Shown here: positions 7,972-16,533 of the stretch, piece by piece
Numbering within the stretch: position 1 is the stretch's first letter
How the letters are laid out: each line of letters begins with the position of its first letter
NCBI RefSeq assembly: GCF_003713065.1
Contig: NZ_CP033433.1
Span: 2,019,001 to 2,083,000 of the forward strand
Direction of reading: 5' to 3'
Length of the DNA: 64,000 bases
Source: Cohnella candidum
GTDB lineage: Bacteria; Bacillota; Bacilli; Paenibacillales; Paenibacillaceae
Notes under the pieces: generated by a model
What the model was told of the DNA's origin: nothing
Database searches by the model: none
The model's input: the letters and a program-made list of their open reading frames with translations, nothing else
Program-made: the position numbers and the translations under genes

Positions 7972-8112
7972 ATGCTCAAACGTTACGCGACGCCCGAAAA
8001 AATCCGCTGGGTCGGACAAGCCTGGGAAATCCGCCATGCGCTGCGCCAGGAGCTCCGCCGGCTTGGCGGCAAAGCGATGTTGAGGGATCTGTTGCCGAAG
8101 GCTCAGGGCTGA
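7972..8112 (+). CDS. mciZ: MciZ-like small protein, putative sporulation inhibitor of FtsZ
   Basis: A 46-residue open frame starting with ATG, 7 bases after a near-perfect ribosome binding site (GAGGAGG). The core VGQAWEIRHALRQ matches what I recall of B. subtilis MciZ (VGKAWEIRAKLKE), a 40-residue mother-cell peptide that caps FtsZ filaments to block a second division during sporulation. The location beside nudF also matches. It is divergent from nudF with a possible sigma-E promoter. The C-terminus is longer and different from the B. subtilis peptide. Identification rests on the short motif, size and location, so it is good but not certain. Confidence 0.78.
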   Translation: MLKRYATPEKIRWVGQAWEIRHALRQELRRLGGKAMLRDLLPKAQG

Positions 8113-8203
8113 AAAATCGGGAAATGCCGGACAGAGGGTCCAGTCCTGGGGTGCCGGCACTCGTGATCGTCGCATTTTGCTACCATTTTTCGTCTCGCCT
8201 CCG

Positions 8204-9016
8204 CTACTCTGCCGCTTCGTCCCCTTCACCCGCCAGGCGGATATGCGCGGTTTCCGGAACCGTCGGGTGGTCGCTTCCCCCTTTGGGTTCGATCGTGAAC
8301 GCCAGCTCCTCCACCTGCGGCAGGACCTGACTGTGCGAATAGAGATGTCCTTGGGCTTGGTGGAATTCGAGCAGTCCCAAGTTGGTAAACCCCTCCTTCA
8401 CCGATCCCCATGCCTGCACGTCCCGGCTGTCCGCAGGCAGCATCCCGTCGAACAGGATGAACATTTCCTGCGTTTGCCCGTTGACCCATACGGTCACCTT
8501 TTTACGAACAGACGAATCCGGCGCCTCCGGTGCGAAAGCCGGTTTGACCGAGTAAACCCGCGTGTCCGGGCGCTCCATGAGCGCCACGACTTCCGGCTGG
8601 TGCAACCGGGCGTATTGAACGGGAGCCAGCGTTTCGTTACGCGCCGCTTCGCCATCCGCAGTCCGGGGCAGTTCCCGCAGCAATATAGCGGCCGCCAACA
8701 CCAAAACCATTGCGGCAGCGCCGGCGTACTCAGCCCGCTTGCCTGCCCATTTCGTCCGCAAACCGCTTCTCCAGACCGCCCGGCGAAGCGATCTCCGCAC
8801 ACGTTCCGAAGGCATCGGACTCCCCGCAAACGCCGATCCGCCGTCCGCCAAATCGTCCCGCGCACCCAACCACTCTCCCCATTGCCGATGGGAAATCCGG
8901 CATGCCGGGCAAACCGCCAAATGCCGCGCCATCGCTTCCGCCGTGTCGGCCGGAAGCTTCTTCAGATGCCAATCCGCCCAGCGTTCCTCGGGCACTCCGC
9001 AATCCCGCTCATTCAT
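8204..9016 (-). CDS. Anti-sigma factor with zinc finger and RskA-like C-terminal domain
   Basis: A 270-residue protein starting at the ATG at 9016, which overlaps the end of the sigma-factor gene by 8 bases. An N-terminal zinc-finger motif HxxxCxxC (ARHLAVCPACR, about residues 32-39) is the anti-sigma zf-HC2 signature. One membrane segment, AAAMVLVLAAAILL, lies near residue 100. The C-terminal extracellular part, VTVWVNGQTQEMFILFDGMLP through LAFTIEPKGGSDHPT, resembles the RskA (anti-sigma-K) C-terminal domain. It probably holds its partner sigma factor at the membrane until a signal triggers release. The signal is unknown. Confidence 0.85.
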   Translation of the reverse strand: MNERDCGVPEERWADWHLKKLPADTAEAMARHLAVCPACRISHRQWGEWLGARDDLADGGSAFAGSPMPSERVRRSLRRAVWRSGLRTKWAGKRAEYAGAAAMVLVLAAAILLRELPRTADGEAARNETLAPVQYARLHQPEVVALMERPDTRVYSVKPAFAPEAPDSSVRKKVTVWVNGQTQEMFILFDGMLPADSRDVQAWGSVKEGFTNLGLLEFHQAQGHLYSHSQVLPQVEELAFTIEPKGGSDHPTVPETAHIRLAGEGDEAAE

Positions 9017-9614
9017 GGTCTCCCCCCTCCCGCGATTCCGCCCAGCCCAGCCGTTCCATCGCTTTGCGCAAGTGGGAAAGCCCATAACGGACCCTCGACT
9101 TCACCGTGCCGATCGGGACCTGCCAGGATTCGGCCAACTCCCGCTGGCTCCGGTAATCGTAAAACGCCGCGGCCAACGTCTGCCGCTGGGCGCCCGGCAG
9201 CTCCACCCATGCCCGGCGAAGCGCCTCCTTCTCCAGCTTCGACAGCACCCGCCGTTCCGTATCCTCGCTCTCCCGCAACACATCCGTCTCGACATCGAAA
9301 GCAGCGCCCGCCGCGATCCGGCGCCGTTTGCGCAGCCGGTCCATGCAGCGGCTTTTGGTCTGCACCGCGAGCCACGCCTCTACCGAGCCCCGCGAAGGGT
9401 CATAACGGTCGGGCTGCGTGATGATCTGCATCAGCACGTCGTGGCACACGTCTTCGGACTCCATGCGGTCCTGCAGCATTTTCAGGGACAACCCCATGAC
9501 GAACGGAGCCGCCGACTCGTAAAACCGGTCGAACGCTTCCGGCGAGCCCTCGCGAATTTGCCGCAGCAAGCCCGCCAAATCCTCCCGCCCGACGGGACGA
9601 AATGCCGTATCCAT
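9009..9614 (-). CDS. RNA polymerase sigma factor, ECF (sigma-70 family)
   Basis: A 201-residue ECF-type sigma factor. Region 2 is seen in SPEAFDRFYESAAPFVMGLSLKM through SEDVCHDVLMQII and the basic stretch SRCMDRLRKRRR. Region 4 is ELPGAQRQTLAAAFYDYRSQRELAESWQVPIGTVKSRVRYGLSHLRKAME with its helix-turn-helix. The ATG at 9614 is chosen because GGAGGTG lies about 9 bases upstream and it opens the conserved domain. It is coupled to the anti-sigma gene by an 8-base overlap. The partner resembles RskA, so this may be SigK-like. The divergent NEW3/ABC operon is the obvious candidate target. Confidence 0.92.
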   Translation of the reverse strand: MDTAFRPVGREDLAGLLRQIREGSPEAFDRFYESAAPFVMGLSLKMLQDRMESEDVCHDVLMQIITQPDRYDPSRGSVEAWLAVQTKSRCMDRLRKRRRIAAGAAFDVETDVLRESEDTERRVLSKLEKEALRRAWVELPGAQRQTLAAAFYDYRSQRELAESWQVPIGTVKSRVRYGLSHLRKAMERLGWAESREGGDHE

Positions 9615-9826
9615 GGGAACAGACACCTCCGGCCGAATTTGATCGTTCAATGGCTTTTCGATACATAAATACCAAAAATCCCGGGCCAAGGGAATCACCT
9701 TCGACTCTTTTTATCTTCCTTTAAGCTTCCGTTAAGGGAACTTTTATCTTCCGGACTAAATCCGCGAATGAGCTTCACGCGTAATGGAGGTGAAATCAAA
9801 ATTTAGTCCATGGAGGGTCCCGCAAA

Positions 9827-10981
9827 ATGAAACAGAGAGCATGGAAGTCCCGCATTCTGATGGCCGCCGCCCTGGCGATCTCGCTGCTGTTGTACGCCGC
9901 TCCGGCGTTCGCGGCGGGAGGTACGCAAATCTACACGCCTTACACGAACCTTTCGGCGCCGCCCGGGGAAACGATCAACTACCAGGTCGACCTGATCAAC
10001 GACACGGACGAAATCAAAACCGCCGATCTGAGCTTCCAAGCCGGCTCTGCGAACTGGACCTACGAACTGACCGCGGACGGGCATGGCATCAAGCAGGTCG
10101 CCGTCAAGCCGAAGGAGTCGCAAACCGTCAGCCTGGCGCTCACCGTTCCCCTCGAAGTGGAAAAAGGAGATTATGCGTTCCAGTTGAACGCAGGCGCGTT
10201 CGGTACGCTGCCGATCAAGGTCAGCGTGTCGGAGAAAGGCTCATACAAATCGGAGCTCAGCACCGAGCAGCCGAACATGCAGGGACATTCCGACTCCACG
10301 TTCACGTACAGCCTTTCGCTGAACAACCGCACCGCGACGAAGCAGCAATACGCCCTGACGGCGGAGGTCCCGAACGGCTGGGATTCCAAATTCACCGTAG
10401 ACGGGAACGGGGTGACCAGCGTCGACATCGACCCGGGCGCTTCCAAATCGGTCACGCTGAATCTGACGCCGGCCGAGAACGCGAAAGCGGACACCTATAA
10501 AGTCGCCGTCCACGCGAACAGCGGCAATACGTCCGCCGACGCGGAAGTCGAAGCCGTCATTACCGGCACTTACGGCATGAGCCTGTCCACGGCTAACGAT
10601 AACCTCAGCGCCACCGTGACTGCCGGCCATGAACGCAAGCTGGAGCTCGTCGTCAAAAACACCGGCTCCGCGGATTTGACCGACGTCAACCTTACGGGCA
10701 CCGCTCCCTCGGAGTGGGAAGTGAGCTTCGAGCCCAAAACGCTCTCATCGATCAAACCGGGTGAATCCAAACCGGTAACCGCAACGATCAAATCGTCCGG
10801 GAAAGCGCTGGCCGGCGACTACGTCGTCGGTTTGACGGCGCAGGCAGCCGAGAAATCCGCCGAAGCGAGCATCCGGATGACCGTGAAAACCTCGGTCCTG
10901 TGGGGATGGATCGGCGTGCTGATCGTGCTGGCCGTCGCGGCCGGCGTGTACGGCCTTTTCCGGAAATACGGGAGGCGGTAA
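9827..10981 (+). CDS. Secreted NEW3-domain protein with C-terminal membrane anchor
   Basis: A 384-residue exported protein. A signal peptide (MKQRAWKSRILMAAALAISLLLYAAPAFA) is followed by a run of beta-sandwich repeats of the NEW3/NPCBM-associated type: SAPPGETINYQVDLINDTDE, STFTYSLSLNNRTATKQ with PNGWDSKF, and GHERKLELVVKNTGSADLTDV with PSEWEVSFEP. A C-terminal transmembrane helix (LWGWIGVLIVLAVAAGVYGLF) and a basic tail follow. Similar proteins commonly precede an ABC ATPase and permease, as here (2-base gap to the ATPase gene). It is likely the extracellular partner of that transporter. The substrate is unknown. Confidence 0.85.
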   Translation: MKQRAWKSRILMAAALAISLLLYAAPAFAAGGTQIYTPYTNLSAPPGETINYQVDLINDTDEIKTADLSFQAGSANWTYELTADGHGIKQVAVKPKESQTVSLALTVPLEVEKGDYAFQLNAGAFGTLPIKVSVSEKGSYKSELSTEQPNMQGHSDSTFTYSLSLNNRTATKQQYALTAEVPNGWDSKFTVDGNGVTSVDIDPGASKSVTLNLTPAENAKADTYKVAVHANSGNTSADAEVEAVITGTYGMSLSTANDNLSATVTAGHERKLELVVKNTGSADLTDVNLTGTAPSEWEVSFEPKTLSSIKPGESKPVTATIKSSGKALAGDYVVGLTAQAAEKSAEASIRMTVKTSVLWGWIGVLIVLAVAAGVYGLFRKYGRR

Positions 10982-10983
10982 AG

Positions 10984-11994
10984 TTGAGCATCCAAGCGGA
11001 AAACCCGGTCATCGAACTGAAAAGCCTCGTCAAAAAATACGGCGAATTCACCGCGGTGGATTACCTGTCGCTCAGCGTCTACCCGGGCGAAATTTTCGGC
11101 CTGCTCGGTCCGAACGGCGCCGGCAAAACGACCACCATCCTCATGATGCTCGGCTTGACGGAACCGACTTCCGGCAGCGTGAAAGTGTGCGGCATCGATT
11201 CGACGCGGAATCCGATCCAGGTCAAACGCAAAGTCGGCTATATGCCGGACGACGTGGGCTTCTATGAGGACCGGTCGGCGCTCGACAACCTGCTTTACAC
11301 GGCGGGCTTGAATCGCGTGCCGCCTGACGAAGCCCGGGAACGGGCGAATCTGCTGCTCGAGCGCGTCGGACTGGCCGAAGCCGCGCGCAAAAGGGTCGGC
11401 ACGTTCTCCCGCGGCATGAGGCAGCGGCTCGGGCTGGCCGACGTGCTCATCAAAAATCCCGAGGTCATCATCCTGGACGAACCGACGCTCGGCATCGACC
11501 CGGAAGGCGTGCGCGAACTGCTCTCGCTTATTCGCGACCTGAGCCGCAAGGAAGGCTTGACCGTGCTTCTGTCGTCCCATCACTTGCATCAGGTGCAGCA
11601 AATCTGCGACCGCGTCGGGTTGTTCGTGCGGGGCAAGCTGATCGCCTCCGGAGACATCGACGCCTTGTCGCGGCAGCTTGACGGGGCGCCGTCGCATCGG
11701 ATCGAGATCGACGTCAGTTCCAGCAGCGGCCATCTCGAAGAGGCGCTTCGCGGCATTGAAGGCGTGTCTTCCGTGACGCGCAAGGAAATCGACCGCTTGT
11801 CTTCGGATAGCGGCGGAACGGACGCTCCGATCACGCTGGTCGTTTCCTCGGCCTCCGACATCACGCCGGAGCTCGCGGATTTCGTCATCCGCCAAGGAGC
11901 CCGCATTCACGGCCTGCGGCCTCATCGCTACGGCCTCGACGATATTTATCACCGTTATTTCGAAGGAGGAGAAACCCGTGAGCGTTTGGGCTGA
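10984..11994 (+). CDS. ABC transporter ATP-binding protein
   Basis: A 336-residue ABC ATPase starting at TTG (10984), chosen because GGAGG lies 8 bases upstream. Walker A is GPNGAGKTTT, the signature motif is FSRGMRQRLGLAD, Walker B is VIILDEPTLGID and the H-loop is LLSSHHLHQ. The C-terminal 90 residues form the regulatory extension seen in ABC-2-type exporter ATPases (compare CcmA/NatA). It overlaps the permease gene by 17 bases and follows the NEW3 gene directly, so the three form one export system energised in the cytoplasm. No drug or sugar specificity can be read from the sequence. Confidence 0.95.
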   Translation: MSIQAENPVIELKSLVKKYGEFTAVDYLSLSVYPGEIFGLLGPNGAGKTTTILMMLGLTEPTSGSVKVCGIDSTRNPIQVKRKVGYMPDDVGFYEDRSALDNLLYTAGLNRVPPDEARERANLLLERVGLAEAARKRVGTFSRGMRQRLGLADVLIKNPEVIILDEPTLGIDPEGVRELLSLIRDLSRKEGLTVLLSSHHLHQVQQICDRVGLFVRGKLIASGDIDALSRQLDGAPSHRIEIDVSSSSGHLEEALRGIEGVSSVTRKEIDRLSSDSGGTDAPITLVVSSASDITPELADFVIRQGARIHGLRPHRYGLDDIYHRYFEGGETRERLG

Positions 11995-13024
11995 CAAACT
12001 GCGCGGCTCCATGGCCGCGAGATTCCGACGCGACCGGCCGGCTGCCGCCCTGGAGTCGAGCCGGACGCCGGCTCCCTTCTGGGTCATGGTGCAAAAGGAA
12101 TTCGGCGACCATATCCGCAGCTGGCGTTTCGTGATCCTTCTCGCGATCGTGACGCTGGCCTGCATCGGTTCCATCTACACGGCGGTCACGGCGCTCAAGG
12201 CGGGCGTATCGCAGGCGGACAATCCGACGGATACTCGGTTCCTGTTCCTCAGCATGTTCACCGTGTCCGACGGCAATTTGCCGAACTTTCTGACGTTCCT
12301 GTCGTTCTTGGCCCCGCTGATCGGCATCGCGATCGGCTTCGACTCGGTCAACTCGGAACGGAACAAGGGCACGCTCAGCCGCGTGCTGTCTCAGCCCGTC
12401 CACCGCGACGATTTCCTGAACGCCAAGTTCGCGGCCGGGCTGCTGCTGATTGCCGTGGTGATTTTCTCACTCGGTTTGCTGGTGATGGGCATGGGGCTGT
12501 TCACGATCGGATATCCCCCGACGCCGGAAGAATTCGGCCGCGTCATCATCACGCTGCTGATCACGACGGTGTACGTCGGCTTGTGGCTGAACCTGTCCCT
12601 GCTGTTTTCCGTCCGATTCAAACAGGCTGCAACATCCGCGCTGGCCGGCATCGCGCTGTGGATTTTCTTCCTGGTGTTCTTCAGCATGATCGTGAACCTG
12701 ATCGGCAACGCCACGTCGCCTTCCGATACGGCGGATGCGGCCGTCATTCTCCGACACGCGGATTGGATGCAGCTGCTGTCCCGCCTGTCGCCCGCACAGC
12801 TGTTCCAGGAAGCGGCTTCCACGCTGCTGCTGCCAGACGTGCGGACGTTGAATCCGTTCGTCACTCAAGAGCAGGCGTATCTGGCGATCTCCGCACCGCT
12901 GCCATTCGGCCAAAGCCTGCTGCTCGTCTGGCCCCACATCGTGGCTTTGATCGCGGAAACGGCCGTCTGTTTCGCGGCTTCGTACGTGCTCTTCATGCGG
13001 CAGGAAGTCCGTTCCCGCTCTTGA
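11978..13024 (+). CDS. ABC-2 type transporter permease
   Basis: A 348-residue membrane protein starting at GTG (11978) after AAGGAGGAG. An N-terminal amphipathic part leads to PFWVMVQKEFGDHIRSWRFVILL, the typical ABC-2 permease entry. About six membrane segments follow, including FLAPLIGIAIGFDSVNSERNKGTLSRVLSQPVHRDDF, which carries the conserved coupling region after the second segment. The translation start lies inside the ATPase gene, which implies coupling. It is the last gene of the three-gene unit and is followed by a strong terminator. Confidence 0.92.
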   Translation: MSVWADKLRGSMAARFRRDRPAAALESSRTPAPFWVMVQKEFGDHIRSWRFVILLAIVTLACIGSIYTAVTALKAGVSQADNPTDTRFLFLSMFTVSDGNLPNFLTFLSFLAPLIGIAIGFDSVNSERNKGTLSRVLSQPVHRDDFLNAKFAAGLLLIAVVIFSLGLLVMGMGLFTIGYPPTPEEFGRVIITLLITTVYVGLWLNLSLLFSVRFKQAATSALAGIALWIFFLVFFSMIVNLIGNATSPSDTADAAVILRHADWMQLLSRLSPAQLFQEAASTLLLPDVRTLNPFVTQEQAYLAISAPLPFGQSLLLVWPHIVALIAETAVCFAASYVLFMRQEVRSRS

Positions 13025-13042
13025 ACCGCGCGTTTCCACCCC

Positions 13043-13071
13043 ATCCTTCTCCGATCCGGAGAAGGATTTTT
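13043..13071 (+). terminator. Intrinsic terminator after the ABC operon
   Basis: A perfect 11-bp stem (ATCCTTCTCCG/CGGAGAAGGAT) with a 3-base loop is followed by TTTT, 18 bases after the permease stop codon. Confidence 0.9.
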
Positions 13072-13094
13072 CATGCAGATTTTAACAAAAAAAT

Positions 13095-13127
13095 ATATTG
13101 ACTCGATATATATCGGTCCAATATAAT
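13095..13127 (+). promoter_or_regulatory. Promoter overlapped by a PadR-type operator
   Basis: TTGACT (13098-13103) and TATAAT (13122-13127) are 18 bases apart and form a strong sigma-A promoter. The same bases carry an interrupted palindrome at 13095-13124: outer arms ATATTG/CAATAT and a central 12-bp perfect palindrome CGATATATATCG. This fits autoregulation by the PadR protein encoded immediately downstream. Confidence 0.72.
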
Positions 13128-13178
13128 CAGCGAGCGGGCATGGAACATTTGCCAATTTTCAGCGAGGTGGTGAGACGG

Positions 13179-13703
13179 GTGACGAGCATGGACGTCATCC
13201 TGGGGCTGCTGCACCAACGGCCTTATACGGGGTACGAGATCAAACACGCGTTCCAGCATCAATTTTCGTATTTCTTCGATGCCAGCTTCGGCACGATTTA
13301 CCCGACGCTCGGCAAAATGGAGAAATTGGGCTACATCACGAAGGAATCGATTCCCCAGGACAATCGTCCCGTTAAACACCTTTATTCGTTGACTGACGAA
13401 GGGCGCAAACAGTTTCGGGAATACCTGGTCTCTCCGCTCGAACCGGAATCTTTCCGTTGCGATTTCCTCGTCAGGCTCACGTTCGGGGAACATTTGGGAA
13501 CGGACGCCTTGATTCGGTTGGTCGAGGAAAACCTCAACGGCTCCAGAGCTTACTTAGCCGAGCTCGAAGGAAAGTGGACGAAATTCTGCGACCGGATGAG
13601 TCCGAGCCAGGAAATCGCCATTCGGATCGGGATCGAATCCAACAAAGCCCGCGTGAAGGTGTTGGAGGAAGGGCTGGCCAAGCTGAAAGGGAAAGGCCTG
13701 TAA
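13179..13703 (+). CDS. PadR family transcriptional regulator
   Basis: A 174-residue PadR regulator. The winged-helix part reads MDVILGLLHQRPYTGYEIKHAF, then FGTIYPTLGKMEKLGYITKE and KHLYSLTDEGRKQFREYL. A C-terminal coiled-coil dimerisation domain (Vir_act_alpha_C type) runs from about residue 95. The GTG at 13179 is chosen because GAGGTG lies 9 bases upstream and the length then equals the family norm. The promoter TATAAT leaves little leader for earlier starts. It lies 29 bases upstream of an EmrB-type exporter and most likely represses the pair through the palindrome over its own promoter. Confidence 0.92.
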   Translation: MTSMDVILGLLHQRPYTGYEIKHAFQHQFSYFFDASFGTIYPTLGKMEKLGYITKESIPQDNRPVKHLYSLTDEGRKQFREYLVSPLEPESFRCDFLVRLTFGEHLGTDALIRLVEENLNGSRAYLAELEGKWTKFCDRMSPSQEIAIRIGIESNKARVKVLEEGLAKLKGKGL

Positions 13704-13732
13704 GGAAAGATGGGAGTGGAGGAGAAAGTATT

Positions 13733-15265
13733 ATGGCAAAAGAGAAAAAAGGCTTGATCATCCTGTCCATGATGCTGGGACTGCTCATGTCCTCGCTGGA
13801 CAATACGATCGTGTCCGCCAGCATCAACAAAGTCATCGACGACATCGGCGGCTTCGACAAAAACGCGTGGATCTTCACCGCCTACATGCTGGCGTCGACG
13901 AGTACGATGCTCATTTTCGGCAAACTGTCCGACATGTTCGGGCGCAAAAGGTTTTACCTGATCGGCATCAGCTTGTTCCTCATCGGTTCGGCGCTGTGCG
14001 GCACGGCGACAGACATCTATCAGCTGATCTTCTACCGGGTCATCCAAGGCATCGGATCCGGTTCGATCTTCCCGATCTCGTTCTCGATCATCTATACGTT
14101 GTTCAGGGACCCGAAGGACGCGGCTAAAATGTCCGGCGCTTTCGGCGCCGTGTTCGGCCTCTCTTCGGTAGCGGGGCCGCAGCTCGGCACCTGGATCTCC
14201 GAATCGCTCGGCTGGCAATGGTGCTTCTATGTTAACCTGCCGATCGGCATCGCCTCTTTCCTCGTGCTATTGTTCGCGCTGAAAGAGTCCAAAGCGGAAA
14301 ACAAACCGAAAATCGACTTCCTGGGTGCCTTCCTGATCGTCGTCTCCACGGTCACGGTCATGTTGGCGCTGGAGCTCGGCGGCAAAGACTACGCGTGGGA
14401 TTCCTGGCAAATTCTCGGCTTGTTTGCCATCAGCGCGATTGGCGCGGTCATCTTCTATTTCGTGGAGAAGCGCGCAGCCGAGCCGATGCTTCCGCTGAAC
14501 ATTTTTAAAAGCAAAATGGTTTCGGGAACCAGCTTCATCGTCTTCTGCCAAGGCGCGATCATGTTCGCGGCGATCACTTACATGCCGTATTTCGCCACTT
14601 ACGTGCTGGGCAAAAGCAGCTCGAACGCCCTGCTCACCCCGATGATGGCGTCCGTTATCGTCGGCGCGATCCTGCTCGGTTTCCTGCAGGCGTTCCTGAA
14701 GTTCCGGACGATCATGTTCATGAACATGGCGCTCGGCATCGTCGTTTCCTTGCTGCTCATGAATTTGTCTTATGACGATCCCTACTGGAAAGCGATCGGA
14801 ATCGTCGTGCTGCTCGGCCTCGGCGTCGTCGGCCCGCTCATGAGCGTAGCCCAGAACGCCATCGCTGCCAGCGTCGACGAGAAATACATCGGCGTATCGT
14901 CGTCGATCGTCGGCTTCTGGAGAAGCATCGGCGGCGTCATGGGCGCTTCCGTCACCGCGGTAATCGTGAACCGCGATATGACCGCATCGGCCAAACAAGC
15001 GGTGGCGCAGTTCCACATTCCCGCCGATCAAATCGCGACGGCCGGCAACCCGTCCTATGTTTTCCGTTTTGCGGACCAATTCCTGCCGAAGCAAGCCGAC
15101 CTGGTCGCTTTCTACAGCCACGAGCTTTCGCACGGCATCAACCACGGCTTCGTCGTCTCCTTGTGCTTCATGGCCGCGGGAGTCATCGCTTCGCTGTTCG
15201 TAGGACCGGCGAAAATGGAAATGAAGAAAAAAGGCGAGGAGCCTTCCATCCAGCACGTCGCGTGA
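13733..15265 (+). CDS. MFS multidrug exporter, EmrB/QacA (DHA2) type
   Basis: A 510-residue major facilitator with about 14 hydrophobic segments. The DHA2 motif LMSSLDNTIVSASINKV is in helix 1, and GKLSDMFGRKRFYLIGI is the conserved loop between helices 2 and 3. FYRVIQGIGSGSIFP and WQWCFYVNLPIGI are the family signatures around helices 4-6. It probably exports drugs or toxic metabolites with proton antiport, and the substrate is unknown. The ATG at 13733 follows GGAGGAG. It is co-transcribed with the PadR gene upstream and is followed by a terminator. Confidence 0.95.
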   Translation: MAKEKKGLIILSMMLGLLMSSLDNTIVSASINKVIDDIGGFDKNAWIFTAYMLASTSTMLIFGKLSDMFGRKRFYLIGISLFLIGSALCGTATDIYQLIFYRVIQGIGSGSIFPISFSIIYTLFRDPKDAAKMSGAFGAVFGLSSVAGPQLGTWISESLGWQWCFYVNLPIGIASFLVLLFALKESKAENKPKIDFLGAFLIVVSTVTVMLALELGGKDYAWDSWQILGLFAISAIGAVIFYFVEKRAAEPMLPLNIFKSKMVSGTSFIVFCQGAIMFAAITYMPYFATYVLGKSSSNALLTPMMASVIVGAILLGFLQAFLKFRTIMFMNMALGIVVSLLLMNLSYDDPYWKAIGIVVLLGLGVVGPLMSVAQNAIAASVDEKYIGVSSSIVGFWRSIGGVMGASVTAVIVNRDMTASAKQAVAQFHIPADQIATAGNPSYVFRFADQFLPKQADLVAFYSHELSHGINHGFVVSLCFMAAGVIASLFVGPAKMEMKKKGEEPSIQHVA

Positions 15266-15278
15266 CTTGCGCATAAAG

Positions 15279-15308
15279 AAGGGTGTCGACGAATTCGTCG
15301 GCACCCTT
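15279..15308. terminator. Bidirectional terminator between exporter and peptidase genes
   Basis: A hairpin AAGGGTGTCGAC / GTCGGCACCCTT (one G-T mismatch) around GAATTC lies between two convergent genes. A-rich sequence is on the left and TT on the right. Confidence 0.75.
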
Positions 15309-15327
15309 TGCGTTATCGGACAATCGA

Positions 15328-16464
15328 TTACTTGCTGCGTTTCGCCGTCTCCGCCACGATGGCGAGAACGAGCTCGGCCACTTTGACGATGTCGTCGGCT
15401 TTGATCCGCTCGTTCGTCGTGTGGATGTCCTCATAGCCGATGGCGAGGTTCACGGTCGGCACGCCGTTTCCGTTGAACATGTTCGCGTCGCTGCCGCCGC
15501 CCGATTCGAATTGGAACGGTTCGGCGCCGATTTGCCGGATCGCCGATTTAGCGATTTCCACGACGTCGTCCCCATCCCCGAACCGGTACGCCGGGTAGAT
15601 CACGATGTTCTCGAACTCCAACTCGGCGCCGTATTCCTTCGCCGCGCTCTCCGCCGCTTCTTTCATGGACGCCACGACGGCCTCCATTTTGGAATGGTTG
15701 CGGCTTCTCGCTTCGGCGTAGATCTTCACTTTGTCGACGACGATGTTCACTTCGCCGCCGCCTTCGAAACGGCCGATGTTGGCGGTTGTCTCATGGTCGA
15801 TGCGTCCGAGTTTCATGCGGGACACCGCTTTGGACGCCACTTGGATCGCGCTGATGCCGTCTTCCGGGTTGACGCCGGCGTGGGCGGCTTTGCCTTTGAA
15901 CGTGATGAACTGGCGGGAATTCGTCGGAGCCGCGACCGCGATGCCCCCGACGGCACCGTTGGAATCGAGCGCGTAGCCGAAGTCGGCGCGCAGCAGCGAG
16001 CCGTCCATCGCGCGGGAGCCGATCAGGCCGGACTCCTCGCCCGCCGTGATGACGAGCTGGATCGAGCCGTGCGGCAGGTTGTTTTCTTTCAATACCTTGA
16101 CCGCTTCGAAAATCGCGGAGAGTCCCGCCTTGTCGTCGCTGCCGAGGATCGTCGTTCCGTCGGAGCGGATGTAGCCGTCGTCGTCCAGCCGCGGCTTAAT
16201 GCCGTTGCCGGGATTTACCGTATCCATGTGGGAGGTGAACAGCAAGCCCGGCGCGTTCTCCGCTCCCGGCGTGGCCGGGAACCAGGCGAACAGGTTGCCG
16301 GAGCCGTGGCCGGTCTTCGCGGCCGTGTCGTCCTCGGTCACTTCCAGGCCGAGGGCTCCGAATTTCTCCTTCAGTACTTTGCTGATCGCTTGCTCGTGTT
16401 TCGTTTCGCTGTCGATTTGCACCAATTCCATGAATTCCGCTAAAAGACGTTCGCGATTGACCAT
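15328..16464 (-). CDS. M20 family metallopeptidase (peptidase T-like, YqjE)
   Basis: A 378-residue M20B-type aminopeptidase. Metal-binding motifs are seen in LLFTSHMDTVNPG (His, Asp), ILGSDDKAGLSAIFEA (Asp), ITAGEESGLIGSRA (Glu-Glu) and GYEDIHTTNERI (C-terminal His). A dimerisation domain lies between (ITFKGKAAHAGVNPEDGISAI). It matches the PepT-like YqjE group, a predicted cytosolic di-zinc tripeptidase or related amidohydrolase. The substrate is not proven by sequence. It appears monocistronic. Confidence 0.93.
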   Translation of the reverse strand: MVNRERLLAEFMELVQIDSETKHEQAISKVLKEKFGALGLEVTEDDTAAKTGHGSGNLFAWFPATPGAENAPGLLFTSHMDTVNPGNGIKPRLDDDGYIRSDGTTILGSDDKAGLSAIFEAVKVLKENNLPHGSIQLVITAGEESGLIGSRAMDGSLLRADFGYALDSNGAVGGIAVAAPTNSRQFITFKGKAAHAGVNPEDGISAIQVASKAVSRMKLGRIDHETTANIGRFEGGGEVNIVVDKVKIYAEARSRNHSKMEAVVASMKEAAESAAKEYGAELEFENIVIYPAYRFGDGDDVVEIAKSAIRQIGAEPFQFESGGGSDANMFNGNGVPTVNLAIGYEDIHTTNERIKADDIVKVAELVLAIVAETAKRSK

Positions 16465-16533
16465 GATCTTTCCTCCTGACGATGCTTTCGTTACAATAGG
16501 GGTACGAGCTGAATGAGAAAGGTGTGTCTTTCG

